Translations under genes and position numbers: made by a program | Notes under the pieces: model-generated | The model's database searches: none | What the model saw: the letters and a program-made list of their open reading frames with translations, nothing else | Told to the model about the DNA's origin: nothing | From: Craterostigma plantagineum | Lineage: Eukaryota > Streptophyta > Magnoliopsida > Lamiales > Linderniaceae | DNA: 64,000 bases | NCBI GenBank assembly: GCA_027422505.1 | Contig: JAPQWV010000012.1 | Location: forward strand, 22,046,001 to 22,110,000 | Direction of reading: 5' to 3' | Part shown: in pieces, positions 48,528-58,954 of the stretch | Layout of the letters: the number at the start of each line of letters is the position of its first letter | Numbering within the stretch: the first letter of the stretch is position 1

Positions 48528-49494
48528 TAAGCTAAATATGACTTTATTTCTCCTATTTGCCATATAATATGAGCACAGCAGCATTTCAAGCGGCGGATTT
48601 CTCTTGTGGGCATCGATGATTGATGTGTAACGGCTACTTGAGAATTCAATAGATGTTGCTGTAAACATGATACATAATTGAAAAAGGTAGTTCCTTTTAC
48701 ATGTAAAGAACATAAATAAAATAGAGTATGTCACCACCTGAAGTATTTGTGTTAAGCTCGGCCCACTTTGTTGGTCTTTTCTTGAATAAAAAGAAGCAAT
48801 ATTGAGTTGCTGATTAGCAATTGGATGGAGAACCTACAACAACATAACTTAGATTAAACATAGATACGATTGAACTACCTGTGAATTCAAACTGTAAGGT
48901 AGCTGTGCATATTGAAACGGTTCCATGTGTGGTAATGAGACGCTCTCAACAGGACGAATCATGCTTAAATCGGATCTACCATATTCATATGTCTGGTTTA
49001 ATGGAGAAAAATAAAACTATTATTAAACTAAGTTATCTCGTTGGATAGAAAAACATATATACTAATGCTGTTATAAAAAAATATATACAATAATGCCAAA
49101 CAAACCTGAATATTCTTTCCATGATCACTTGCACCGTTAGCTCCATCTGTTTCATTATTTTTCTTTTGTTTCTTCCTACGCGTAGTCTTCTCCAGTGCAA
49201 TAACTTGCTTTTTTGACACTTCATAAGCAGAACTTGGTTCCTCTTCTTGTCTTGATAATAGATTTTTCCTTGCACCAGTTTTATCTCCAAGTTTGTCTAG
49301 TGACGCCATTTTCCAGAGTTGCATCAATTTCTTCAAGTAGACTAAGAATACCAACTTTTGCAATTCAAAACGATCGATTGATAATGAGTCCGTCTTCACT
49401 TCTCTTGTCTGAAATATCTCCATCCACTGGCGCTGACTGAACAACACTGGCGACGACGACATTATCGAGCGAAATTTCTTCAGACTCGTTCATG
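48528..49494 (-). pseudogene. Captured multi-exon gene fragment in the long-TIR element (unrecognised)
   Basis: Four exon-like blocks with matching splice sites: about 49494-49106 (from ATG at 49494 or 49462, ending HGKNIQ before a GTTTGT donor), 48992-48879 (38 codons, TYEYGRSDLS to PYSLNSQ), 48833-48738 (32 codons, VLHPIANQQL to LTQILQ) and about 48659-48528 (QHLLNSQ to a TAG). The inner exons are in phase 0 and have clean AG/GT ends. The first block changes frame: MNESEEISLD reads open for 42 codons, and the later part (LSRQEEEPSSAYEVSKK, a basic TTRRKKQKKN stretch) is in another. I do not recognise the family. A Gln/Ser-rich product with a basic patch could be a nuclear protein, but this is a guess. 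Confidence 0.45.
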
Positions 49495-49767
49495 GCCTCG
49501 ACGTCTCTAATGTCCCCACAAACCTTATTTTTTATTACTGTTTTTTATTTATTCTATTCCCAATTATTTATTTGATTTGGGAGTTATGGACAAAGATTTT
49601 TACTTTTTCATCCGTAATATTTGCTTTCCTTATTAGTGAGATAACAGAGCTTTGAACCACCGTTTGCAACTCCTATCAATAGTACACGTGTAGTTCTATA
49701 AGAAAGGGAATAGAAGATTGGAACATAAATGGGGCACAGGGGATCCCAAGCGCGAAAATTCTTAGTA

Positions 49768-50153
49768 CTAGTACTACTTGCACACCCTACGTGTGTGAAA
49801 AAAAAATAGAGAGAGAGATAATTAATTTTAGTAAAGCATGCACACCACTATTTGTATTGTAGTAATTATTTTTTCTATTTTGTTTTCCATTTTTTGGATT
49901 ATTATTTCATATCTTTCGACTTGGGCCACTATAGATAGCCCAGTTATAAATATATTTTTCTTTGCCGCTGAAATATAATCGAACTATACAGTGGACGGTT
50001 CCTTAATGACGTGGGTTGCTGCTCGAGTTTTGGTTTTTTATTTTATCAATTATTATTAATAGTAGAAAAAATATGATTGGTTAATTCACACACCAAATCA
50101 ATTTTAATTTGACAGTTTATATCCCCATCTCCCCCTTTATATAATAGTATAGA
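49768..50153 (-). mobile_element. Small non-autonomous Helitron (386 bp)
   Basis: Minus strand starts TCTATACTATTATATAAAGG, preceded by A. It ends with hairpin CACACACGTAGGGTGTG, then CAAGTAGTA, CTAG, then host T. Best preserved of four related copies in this window. Confidence 0.75.
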
Positions 50154-50982
50154 TAGTATAGATTACAACATCTATTCCATTGAATAATTATGACAACAAA
50201 ATTCATGTTTATTAATTAAAAGAAAATTGATTTTTCACTTACGATCGGTTGGACTTCATCTGTACACGGTTTTCCAAATATAGGAGCGGTCTTCGGCTAG
50301 TTACATAGTTATTGCAAAATGTTTTTATTTATTTTGATTTTTACTAAATAATGCTTATTTGACTATTTTAAAGAATTAATACAATATTTTTTTACTTTTC
50401 GAAGATCATAACATAGTAAGGAGTTGACGAGAAAAGTTGATATTCGAGGTACCGTTTTAAAAATTGTTCTAACGAATTTATAGTAAAATATCAGTTTACT
50501 AATTTTAGATAATAGATGTGAGCTGTAATTTTAAATAACTTTGTGGTGAAAAACAAAAATAATAAAAATTAAATTAAAAACTTAACTAGTTTTGTAATAG
50601 TGATAGAAAATCTTGTAATTGAATTCTTGGAATAACATTATTTATGTTACTCTCTCCGTGATTTTCATAGCAGACGAAGTCGATTCAACCGTGCACTTTT
50701 TGTACTTGGATATGATGAGTAGACTCACGGCGTGGTATCGGTTGAGCTCCGCTTTGGACGAGGGAAAATCAGATCTTGGCGCAACAAACTTTTGATTTCC
50801 AAGCCCATAGTGGGCCAACTTCCAATTAATTCCTTTGACAATTCATATGCGCATGCTCAAAGATCAACGAACCCATTAATAGTTTGAGACAGTACAACAT
50901 GTTGAAAGAATTGTCTCGCTGAAAGCCGTCATTTAAAATTGAATGGCATGTCTTTAAATTCAGTTGAACTTAGGGATGAAAA

Positions 50983-51328
50983 CGAGCCGAGCCGAATCCG
51001 AACTTGGGTATGCTTGAGTTTGACTTGATAACTAACGAGCTCGAGTCGAGCTCGAGCCGAGCTTGGTCAACTCGAACTCGAGTCGAGTGTTGACCGAGCC
51101 GAGCTGCTCACGAGCTACTCTCGAGCTATGAATGAACACACTGTCTATTTACAAGTCATATATACCTTTGAATTTTTGACATTCTCTTAACAATTTTAAC
51201 AATCGATTTGATATTCGGTCATTCCTCATGCAGTTTATAATAAGTATTTATTCAATTTTAGATAAAATGATTTATTTGATAATGTGGAAATCAAAATCAA
51301 TAATTTTCTGTTTATTTATGTCTCATGA
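50983..51328. mobile_element. GAGCCGAGC-type non-autonomous DNA element, left part
   Basis: Begins AGGGATGAAAACGAGCCGAGC, a common plant terminal sequence of hAT-like small elements, followed by CGAGCTCGAGTCGAG repeats and an AT-rich interior. MULE 2 is inserted in that interior. The probable continuation at 57366-57480 again has TAGCCGAGCCGAAC and CTTGAGTTTGACTTGAT in the same orientation. Confidence 0.5.
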
Positions 51329-51337
51329 GATATATAA

Positions 51338-51437
51338 GGTATTTTTAATTAAATATTAAAAAAATCATTAAAATATTAAACCGAAAAGCCAAAGCATTAA
51401 TAAAATAGGGATTTTCGTACTCCCAGAATACGAGTTA
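51338..51437 (+). repeat. Left terminal inverted repeat of MULE 2
   Basis: Pairs with 57257-57356 at roughly 90% by eye, the differences being mostly A-run length changes. Shared landmarks are CCGAAAAGCCAAAGCATT and AATAAAATAGGGATTT. Confidence 0.93.
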
Positions 51438-51740
51438 GTAACTAGTATTCTGAGAGCACGAATTACTTTGGCCCGCTGACTCGCTGACTTGACGTGGCAA
51501 AAGTAATTCATAACCTCAGGATACGAGTTACTAACGTACTCCCGGAGTACGATTTACTGGGACTGGCCCATTGACCCACTGACCCTGACATGGCAGCTTA
51601 CATGGCACAGTAACTCGTATTCTGAAGATACGAGTTACTGAGGGCCCGACCAACTTGCATGGCCATGCAAGTGTCGGCAATAATTCTACAAACTCGTAAT
51701 TCTGAGTTACGAGTTACTTAACTCGTATCACCAACTTACA
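51420..51740. repeat. Left subterminal array of TAACTCGTA / TACGAGTTA motifs
   Basis: The 9-mer TACGAGTTA or its complement and close variants occur about ten times, often as back-to-back inverted pairs such as AATACGAGTTA...TAACTCGTATT. The same motif fills 57139-57260 next to the right end. Confidence 0.85.
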
Positions 51741-51751
51741 ATTTAAGTTTC

Positions 51752-51759
51752 TATATAAA
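51752..51759 (+). promoter_or_regulatory. Candidate TATA box of the MULE 2 transposase gene
   Basis: CTATATAAATC lies 60 bp before the transposase ATG, just inside the left subterminal array. Confidence 0.6.
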
Positions 51760-51816
51760 TCCCCCTTAGCTTACTCATATCACCATAACCCTCATCTATT
51801 TTTAATAGCTCAAACA

Positions 51817-54235
51817 ATGGTGTCGAGTCGCGTACAAGTCGTAGTATATTTCGACGGCGAAATAATTCAATCATCCGATTCTACCATCAAATATAGTATC
51901 CGTCCTGTTGGGTATAGGCGAATTCGTCGCAACACCAGTTTTTCTGACTTTATATCGTTGTTGTTCGAAATTACGGGTGCTGATAGCAGTCGTTGTTCCT
52001 TGATTGTCCATGGCGAAAATGAATACTTTAACATTCCCGCCACTTTCACCAGCTTTTTCAAATATCCAACGAAACGATCTACAATTTTTCATACATCCCG
52101 ACTCAGAGAACACTTGTGTTGAGGTTTTTGTTGAAATAGTTGAAAATTCAAACTTTGATTTGAACGAAGAGCCTCATCGGAATTTTGAAGTTGGTTCTTC
52201 GAGTTATACATGTCTGGATTTTCCCGACATTGTCTCAGTTACGGCAGGGTTCAGCAATGTTTCTCTGGAGATGCCGACGCTTGGTGTTCCATTAAATATG
52301 CCAGAATCCCTGTCAGAACCCGTGCCAGACTTCGTGCCTGAACCCGAGGAAGACGTCGATGTTAGTGATTCAGAAGCGGACGATGAGGATCCACTGTCCG
52401 AGTTACCCGATCACGACAACGACGACGATGAGGATAACAACGATGACGATGCCCCAGATGATACCACTCCGCTGGACTCTGTTGCTCCTATGCTGTTTCA
52501 GCTCGTCCCATTTTTCCAAACGTACCAAATGCCACCTCCTGGTGGTGACGACTACGGTGGTTACGGGGACTTTTACGACCAAGAAAACCCTATGTTTTGT
52601 CGAGGTATGATTTTTCAAACTAAGAAACACTTACAACGTGCCGTCGATGATTTTTCGATCAGGGTTGCGAGACGCGAGTACAACGTCAACGAGAGCAGCA
52701 GTACACGTTGGAGTGTTCAATATGATCACACGACTGATTGCCCTTGGAGACTAAGGGCATCCTTTAAGCCAAAAAAAGGTTACTGGTCTATTACAAAATT
52801 TGAAGGACCACACACTTGCTATATGAATGAGCTGGCGAGCACACACCGTAATATCTCTCGAAATTTTATTGCTGATTTGTTGGTTGGAACCGTGAAAGTC
52901 GATCCGCAATTCCTACCCAAGAATGTCCAGCAACTCGTGAAGGATAGATATGGCTACGATATCTCATATATTCAAGCTTGGCATGGTCTGAAAAGAGCTA
53001 TGCAAAATGTTTACGGTACGTGGGAGGAGTCTGTTACCAAACTCCCAACATTTGTGAAGGCGTTGCAGCATTACAATCAAGAGACAATCGTGAGGTGGCT
53101 GAATCTGCAGACAGAGAGACCTGGACACTTTGTGCTCGGGTATGTCTTTTGGGCTTTTAAACCGAGCATCGATGGTTTCAAACATTGTCGAAAGGTTGTT
53201 TGTGTCGACGGTACGCATATATACTCCAAATTTAGACACAAACTACTGATTGCTACGTCGCTGGACGCCAACCAAAACGTCTTTCCTCTGGCGTTTGCCA
53301 TTGTCACGGAAGAAAGTACACACTCATGGACTTGGTTCCTTACTAATTTGAACACATTTGTTCTAGAGAATCAATCGGTTTGCCTTATTTCGGATCGCCA
53401 CAAAGGTATTTAATCTTATTAATGTAATTTACTTGGTATTTTTGTAAAATCAGTGACTCTTTATGGCGTATATGTGGTGTGTACAGGTCTTACGAAAGCA
53501 GTAGAAGCCACTGAATTCTTTCGTCCGACAAATGGAGTGCATCGCTTCTGTCTTCGTCATGTAAAGTCAAACTTCTACAAAAAATTCAAGGATCAATAAT
53601 TGAAGGATCTATGTCATAGAGCTGGTACTGCGCCAACATTGGATAAATTCGATCGCATTATGGCTTAGATTGCGCAAATTAATAAAGGATCGAAGCCTTG
53701 GTTAGAAAAAGTAGGGGTCGAGCAACTCGCACACGACGGCGGTTATCGATGTGGGGTCATGACGACTAATATTTCAGAAGGGCTCAACGAGGTAATAAAA
53801 GGTGCTCGAATGCTACCCGCAAGAGCAATCGTCGATTTCACTTTTCATAGGTAAGCTCTAATCATGTGGTCTGTTTTTCATTGTAATTTTGTTGTTATGA
53901 CTTTTTTTGTTTTATTTCTTAAAATTCACAGGTGCGTACAGTATTTTCGTGATCGCTTTCAAGAAGCATCGTTCGTAACGGCGAATAACGAAACGGATTG
54001 GTCACGTTATGCAACGAGAATGTTTCATCAGCAGAATCTTGGGATCACGTTGTATACCGTTTTGATGTCCGACAACATACAGCAGAAGTCATAACATCTG
54101 GAATTCATCAGCGCACATATGTCGTAAGGATCAACGATCGAACATACACGTGTGGAAATTGGAGCAGGTATAACTTCCCATGTTCTCACGCATAAGCGTC
54201 TTGTCGTCAATGGCAAGTTCACTCCGGTAGTCTAG
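51817..54235 (+). pseudogene. MuDR-type MULE transposase (degraded)
   Basis: This would cut and insert the element. From the ATG at 51817 a PB1-like N-terminal region runs to about 52060, where a frameshift moves coding into the frame open to 53413. That frame has an acidic Asp/Glu-rich linker, the MuDR DNA-binding region (GMIFQTKKHLQRAVDDFSI, CPWRLRASF) and the first part of the MULE DDE domain (VCVDGTHIYSKFRHKLL, FAIVTEESTHSWTWF, LISDRHKGI). An intron at 53407-53487 follows, then an exon to 53850 (CLRHVKSNFYKKF) with two in-frame stops (after KFKDQ and after RIMA). The third exon starts at 53932, is frameshifted near 54030, and carries the SWIM zinc finger (TYTCGNWSRYNFPCSHA), followed at once by a stop. 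At least three stops and two frameshifts. Confidence 0.9.
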
Positions 54236-54519
54236 TGCGCAGTATTACAGTAAGCATGAGTATTTGAAGATATATGAAGGTACCTTTGAACCATTGCACG
54301 ATAACGGTACTGGACGCCCGAAAATTGGACTCTTTTTCATAACGAGGCTCGTCGAGAGAGAAATGGTCCCGGTAGATATAGTCGAAATCGCATCAGGAAT
54401 GAGATGGACAGGGGTGGAACTCGTGCTAGACAACGCTGTAGGCGTTGAAAATAATATACAATGTTGTTCTCACCGTTTTGGTTTTATATATCCAATGTGA
54501 GTTCAAAATTGGTTTCTTC

Positions 54520-54740
54520 ATAGTAAATAAAATAATAATAATAATAGAATAATAATAATACTGACAGCAATAATATTTAATGTAATAATAATAAACAGAT
54601 ATAATAATTATATTAAGTAATAATAATAATAACTGTAAAATAATAATAAGTAGATATAATAATAATAAGTAATAATAAATAAATAGAATACTAATAAAAA
54701 ATAGAAATAAATAAAAAATAGTCATTACAAAAAAAGTAAC
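54520..54740. repeat. (AAT)n-rich microsatellite
   Basis: Imperfect AAT/ATA trinucleotide runs between the two convergent MULE 2 genes. Confidence 0.85.
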
Positions 54741-54869
54741 AATAATCAAATCATAATACTCATTACGACTATTTTAGTTTTAGTAAATAATTTTAATATA
54801 ACATTTGACATAACGACTATCGGCCATGACGAGCCAAATGACCGCCGGTCCCACAACGAGCTGGCCTAC

Positions 54870-57114
54870 GTACACGATTTCCTCAACGGTTGCCTTGCTC
54901 AGCATCATCATCCGGACTTCGCGGTCGTCGCGGTCGTGGGGAAGGTCTCGTAAACGCCTAAAATGTGATAACGAAATTTTAGTTTTAGTAAATAATTTGA
55001 TCGCTTTAAATGCCAAATTAAAGGAATATACCTGATGATCCATATAAGGCGGTTGCGAGCTGTGCTGGGTTGCAGACGATTGGAAAAAGGGCGACAAGTC
55101 GTAAAAGAAGGACGGGGTTCACATCTTCGTGCACCTGAGATGGTCCGGCCCCATATACCTGAAATGGTCCGGCCTCGTGTGCGTGAGATGGCCCACTGCT
55201 TCGTCGAGTTCGGCGTCGCGAGATAAACATGTTGTCATCTGCCGCAGTAAACTGATAACTGGTCATGCTCGCCAGTCTCCGCGTAGTGAAGGCTGTCGTG
55301 AACCCCGCGTTCCTAAAAATTGAAATGTAATTATATAATTTTGGCTATTTATCAAATAACATTAGTACATTAATTAAACTTACGATGGTCGACTTAAACA
55401 CCGCATCCCCCATCTGGAAGCCCTGTGACATCGTGCGTACGTTCGAATTTGTCGACAGAGTAAAATCGAAGAATGAGTTCCACCTGTCAAATATTTACAC
55501 AACATTTATAAAAGTAAGAATGTAAAAAATTTCGCAACTTTTGAAAGAACGACCAGACCTCGCAGCATGTGGCGGGGCCGGTAAGAGTATACCGTCGACG
55601 ACCTAGGGCTCCATCATGATACGGAGATCACCCCGTACTGGCTGAAATGGAAAAATCCTCACATATGCCCATGCCTAAAACAAATCACTTGTTCTAAATA
55701 AATGTTTAAAACCATTAAAATATAATAACGTTTTCTATATAATTACCTGCAATAGCCGTAGGGGTCCGCCTATATTTAGCTTTTTTGGCTCGCATGCCGA
55801 ACAAAGCTCTCTGTATAGGAATGCCAGCACCGCACTGCCCCAACTATATGTGCTCACCTCCTCAATATCCTCCAACAGCTGAAGGTAAGTCAATGATACG
55901 GTGCTGGCGCTACAATCGGGGAACATCACGGCACCGAAGAGCAGCATCGCATAACCCCGTGCTGATTGTTCGACCTCTTCCTTATCGCTATCATCCGTTA
56001 TCGGATGGTGCAACAACCAACTCGATAACAACTTCATCGAAAGCGATGACCCCCTAATTTTTTCTCAGGCGGTCTAAAACCTAGCAACTCCTCAAACTCG
56101 TCCATCCACTGTGTGACCGTCCTAGTATGGATCACACCAGAGACACAGCTACCATCTACAGGCAACCCCCACAAGATACCTACGTCCTGTAAGGTAACGG
56201 TCGCCTCCCCAACAAAAAAATGAAACGTATGGGTCTCATTCCTCCAACGCTCTACCAACACTGTAATCAAATGAGGGTCAACCCTCTGCGACATACAGCT
56301 GTAGACGTTGTACAGACCCATATCGTTCAACTTTCCTAGTAAGCGACCGTGAAGGACGTTCGGTGCTTCTCTAGTATCCCACACTACATTCTCTAACGAC
56401 CTAATCTTAATAGTTCTATCTATCGTTGTCTCATCTAACAACAAATCCCTACTACGGTGATTTGACTGCATCGTCAACACCGAACTATCAATAGGCCCGT
56501 AAGTATAATCGAAACCATTCTATATTTAAAAACAACAAACCAAACAAATCAACAATCAATAAAAAACATTTGATAATAACGAAATTAACGCAAAAATGGA
56601 ATTTCGAATAGTAATGGGGTACCCGAACTAATCGCGCGTATGACGTCGTCTGGGTGGCGGGGCGCGGCCCGGCGGGCAGCGTCACGGGGAGCGGCGGGTC
56701 GCAGCGGGCAGCGTCACGGGCGGGGGGGGGGGGGCAGCGGTCGTGGAGGGGCAGCGGGCAGCGGCGGGCAGCGTCGCGGGGCGGGGGGCAACGGGGAGCG
56801 GGGCAGCGGCGGGACAGCGGTCGTGGCTGGCGCAGGGCGTCGCGGCGGTGCGGGGCAGCGGCGCGGCTGGGGCAGGGCGTGCGGCAGTGCGGGGCAGCGG
56901 CGGGGCAGGGCGTCGCGGTGGGGCGGCTGGGCAGCGTCTCAGTGGGGCGGGGCAGTGGAGCGCGGCAGGGCGGCGGGGCAGCGCGCAGCGTGGCTGGGGC
57001 AGCAACTGGGTGGGTACGCGGCGGCGTGGAGGCTTCGTCGTCGTCTTCGTCTTCGTCGTCTTCGTCGGCTTCGTCGTCGCTTCTTCGTCGTCGGTTCGTC
57101 TTCTTCGTCGGCAT
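54870..57114 (-). pseudogene. Plant mobile domain (PMD) protein of MULE 2, MAIN/MAIL-like
   Basis: PMD proteins occur in plant transposons and in host genes such as MAIN and MAIL1, which act in gene silencing and genome stability. Exon 1 (57114-56623) encodes an acidic start (DDEADEDDEDEDDDEAS) and then a Pro/Arg/Ala-rich low-complexity stretch. Exon 2 (56519-55747) has SVLTMQSNHRSRDLL, ERWRNETHTFHFFVGEATVTLQDVGILWGLPVDG, and after a one-base deletion in an A-run (about 56058) MKLLSSWLLHH, RGYAMLLFGAVMFPD and SWGSAVLAFLYRELC, the core PMD landmarks. Exons at 55674-55559 (with a TAG after IMMEP) and 55483-55384 continue the domain. Exons further on (about 55312-55018 and 54966-54880) give an Arg/Pro-rich tail with a frame change. 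Splice phases support this model for exons 1-4. Confidence 0.85.
56640..57010. repeat. Extremely GC-rich low-complexity tract in PMD exon 1
   Basis: Plus strand is almost only G, C and a few A/T in imperfect GGCAGCGGCGGG units. On the coding (minus) strand it gives Pro/Arg/Ala-rich sequence. All frames are open, which creates several spurious plus-strand frames. Confidence 0.9.
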
Positions 57115-57256
57115 AGGATTTTATTAAAAACCAGATCTAATTCGTACTCCCAGAATACGAGTTACGTAACTCGTATTCTGGGATTACGAGTTACTCCAGC
57201 TAAGCCCACGCGCCAGCTTGGACAGTAACTCGTAATCCGTTACGAGTTACGGTAAC

Positions 57257-57356
57257 TCTTATTCTTGGAGTACGGAAATCCCTATTTTATTAATGCTTTG
57301 GCTTTTCGGTTTATTTTGTTAATGATTTTTTTTTTTAATATTTAATTAAAAATACC
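57257..57356 (-). repeat. Right terminal inverted repeat of MULE 2
   Basis: Inverted partner of 51338-51437, ending AATTAAAAATACC before the GATATATAA duplication. Confidence 0.93.
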
Positions 57357-57365
57357 GATATATAA

Positions 57366-57480
57366 TATATATTAATATATAACTTGATCGAGCTTCTAGC
57401 CGAGCCGAACATTACCTAACTTGAGTTTGACTTGATTATTAACGAACCGAACTCAAGCTCGAACTGAGCTTTGAAGAAAT
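57366..57480. mobile_element. GAGCCGAGC-type element, right part
   Basis: Contains TAGCCGAGCCGAAC, CTTGAGTTTGACTTGAT and CAAGCTCGAACTGAGC, matching the element left of MULE 2 in the same orientation. Likely the other side of the MULE 2 insertion site. Confidence 0.5.
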
Positions 57481-57739
57481 CCGAAATTTCTATTCTGAAT
57501 TACTATTCACCGCCCCCTTTTTCCTAGTCACCGCCCCCTAAAGGGCTGAAAAAAGACTATTTTGCCCTTTTGAATATAAATTTCTTTTTAAAGTCATTTT
57601 CCATACTAACAGTTTCCATATCGCAATCTTACATTGAAATCAGACTCAAACATAACAAAAAAAACTCAAATTCTCGTAAAATTCGTTCGTATGTAGATGA
57701 ATTATCGAACATGGATCGGATTAGCTTGGAAAATTCGGC

Positions 57740-58015
57740 TCAACCGAAACACAATTTCGGCCCCCACAGGACCGACCGAAACATAATTTCGGCCGCACCA
57801 TGTGGGTGCCGAAAAAAATTTCGGCCCTGCACAGGAGGGCCGAAATTATTGTTCGGCCCGTCCTGTGGGGGCCGAAATTATGTTTCGGCCGGAGCTGTTC
57901 CGGTCGAAATTATGTTTCGGCCGGAGCAGCACCGGCCGAAATCTGATTTCGGCCCACTCATGCAGGGCCGAAATCTCACTTCGGCCCCCTCTACAAGGGG
58001 CCGAAATTTCGGTTT
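57740..58015. repeat. Left palindrome array of MULE 3 (TTTCGGCC...GGCCGAAA)
   Basis: About seven units of 35-40 bp, each TTCGGCC, then 12-18 bases of G/C-rich loop, then GGCCGAAAT. Every unit is a potential hairpin and neighbouring units can also pair. The plus-strand frame through it stays open and gives a repetitive RPK--FGP--GRN protein. Confidence 0.9.
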
Positions 58016-58025
58016 GGCTGCTTAG

Positions 58026-58254
58026 TTTTATCGGCGACAGGATAAATTACAGTGAGCATTTTCGCCAAGGAGGACGATTTTCGACCGACGTGGAAGCCAT
58101 TAACTGGGCGAAAGGCGTCGCTATTGCTCTTGGTTTCGAGGTGATTATTTCGTCGTATAAGAAATGCGGTACGAAAAAATTGATTAGATGTTCTCGCGGA
58201 GATCGTTTGAACATATATATAATTACAAGATCGTTTGAAGAAGGATTACTCTGA
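58026..58254 (+). pseudogene. FAR1-like N-terminal fragment of a MULE transposase
   Basis: The frame here reads FSTDVEAINWAKGVAIALGFEV, then CSRGDR, in the pattern (F-x-s-x-x-E-A-x-x-W-A...GF...C-x-R-G) of the N-terminal zinc-binding domain of FAR1/MULE transposases. It ends at a TGA at 58252. The rest of the transposase is absent. The frame is open through the upstream palindrome array, but an original start cannot be told. Confidence 0.55.
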
Positions 58255-58257
58255 AGA

Positions 58258-58575
58258 ATGTTGTAATATTATTATTTTTTTTGTTATTATTTTGTAATAT
58301 TAATATTTTTTGTTGTTATTATTTTGTATTATTAATTTTTTTGTTGTTATTATTTTGTAATATTAATATTTTTTGTTGTTATTATTATTTTGTATTATTA
58401 ATTTTTTTGGTTATAATTATTTTGTAGTATTATTATTTTTTGTTATTATTTTGTAATATTAATATTTTTTGTTATTATTTTGTAATATTAATATTTTTTG
58501 TTGTTATTATTTTGTATTATTAATTTTTTTTGTTATTAATTTTTTTTGTTATAGTTATTTTGTAATATTTTTTTT
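58258..58575. repeat. AT-rich minisatellite in MULE 3
   Basis: Imperfect tandem units TTATTATTTTGTAATATTAATATTTTTTGTTG, shown here by their parts TTTTGTAATATTAA and TATTTTTTGTTG. Confidence 0.85.
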
Positions 58576-58954
58576 TTGGGCTTGTGAATGTGCCCAAATT
58601 GGAGGGAACATTAAGTTGAGAGACATGAACTTTATTTTGGGCTTGTGAAGGTGAATTAATTGGAGGAAATTTAAAGTGAAGAGTTGTTGTCCCACATTGG
58701 AAAAACAACATGGTTTCACCCACCTTATATATAGATGTGAATTTTATTAGTTTAAATTAAATAGCTAATATTATACCACATGTAAGTCGCTCGCGTGCGC
58801 GCGCAGGGGTGGTGCAAATCAGGTCGACTTGTGTGCGAGCGCACGACCCGCGCACACGAATGCCGGGCCGAGAACAATGGGCCTGACCAACCCGCGTGTT
58901 GCTCCGGTTTTAACTTTTTATTCCTAAAAAAAATAAAAATATGATCGAACAAAA

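Larger units (their letters stand above)
42376..50659. mobile_element. Long-TIR DNA element (Pack-MULE-like) split by Copia C
   Basis: Sequence to the right of Copia C, 47745-48063, is repeated in inverted orientation at 49557-49767 and 50530-50650. The inverted copy is interrupted by 49768-50529, which includes a Helitron. The inner 105 bp (47858-47963 against 49660-49765) are nearly identical, including ATGGGGCACA and CACGTGTA. The two outer ends share AGA(A/G)TAACATA. Copia C is inserted within a few bases of the left end. The heptamer GATTTTC just outside both ends (42368 and 50660) may be part of the target duplication. Arms over 300 bp around gene-like DNA suggest a Pack-MULE. Confidence 0.65.
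51338..57356. mobile_element. Mutator-like element 2 (6.02 kb) with transposase and PMD protein
   Basis: Perfect 9-bp duplications GATATATAA lie at 51329-51337 and 57357-57365. Terminal inverted repeats of about 100 bp start GGTATTTTTAATTAAATATT. Two genes face each other: a MuDR-type transposase on the plus strand and a plant mobile domain protein on the minus strand. Both now carry stops or frameshifts, so this copy is not autonomous. Confidence 0.92.

Noticed and set aside
54426..54749. Minus-strand 107-codon frame rich in Ile/Tyr
   Set aside because: Lies in an AAT microsatellite.
56640..57228. Plus-strand Gly/Arg-rich frames up to 161 codons
   Set aside because: Produced by the GC-rich tract with few stops in any frame; the minus strand carries the PMD exon with consistent splice phases.
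50983..57480. GAGCCGAGC blocks as terminal inverted repeats of MULE 2
   Set aside because: The two blocks are in the same orientation and lie outside the 9-bp duplication, so they belong to an older element that MULE 2 interrupted.
57740..58015. CRISPR-like repeat array
   Set aside because: Units are imperfect palindromes without unique spacers of fixed length, and the context is a plant transposon.
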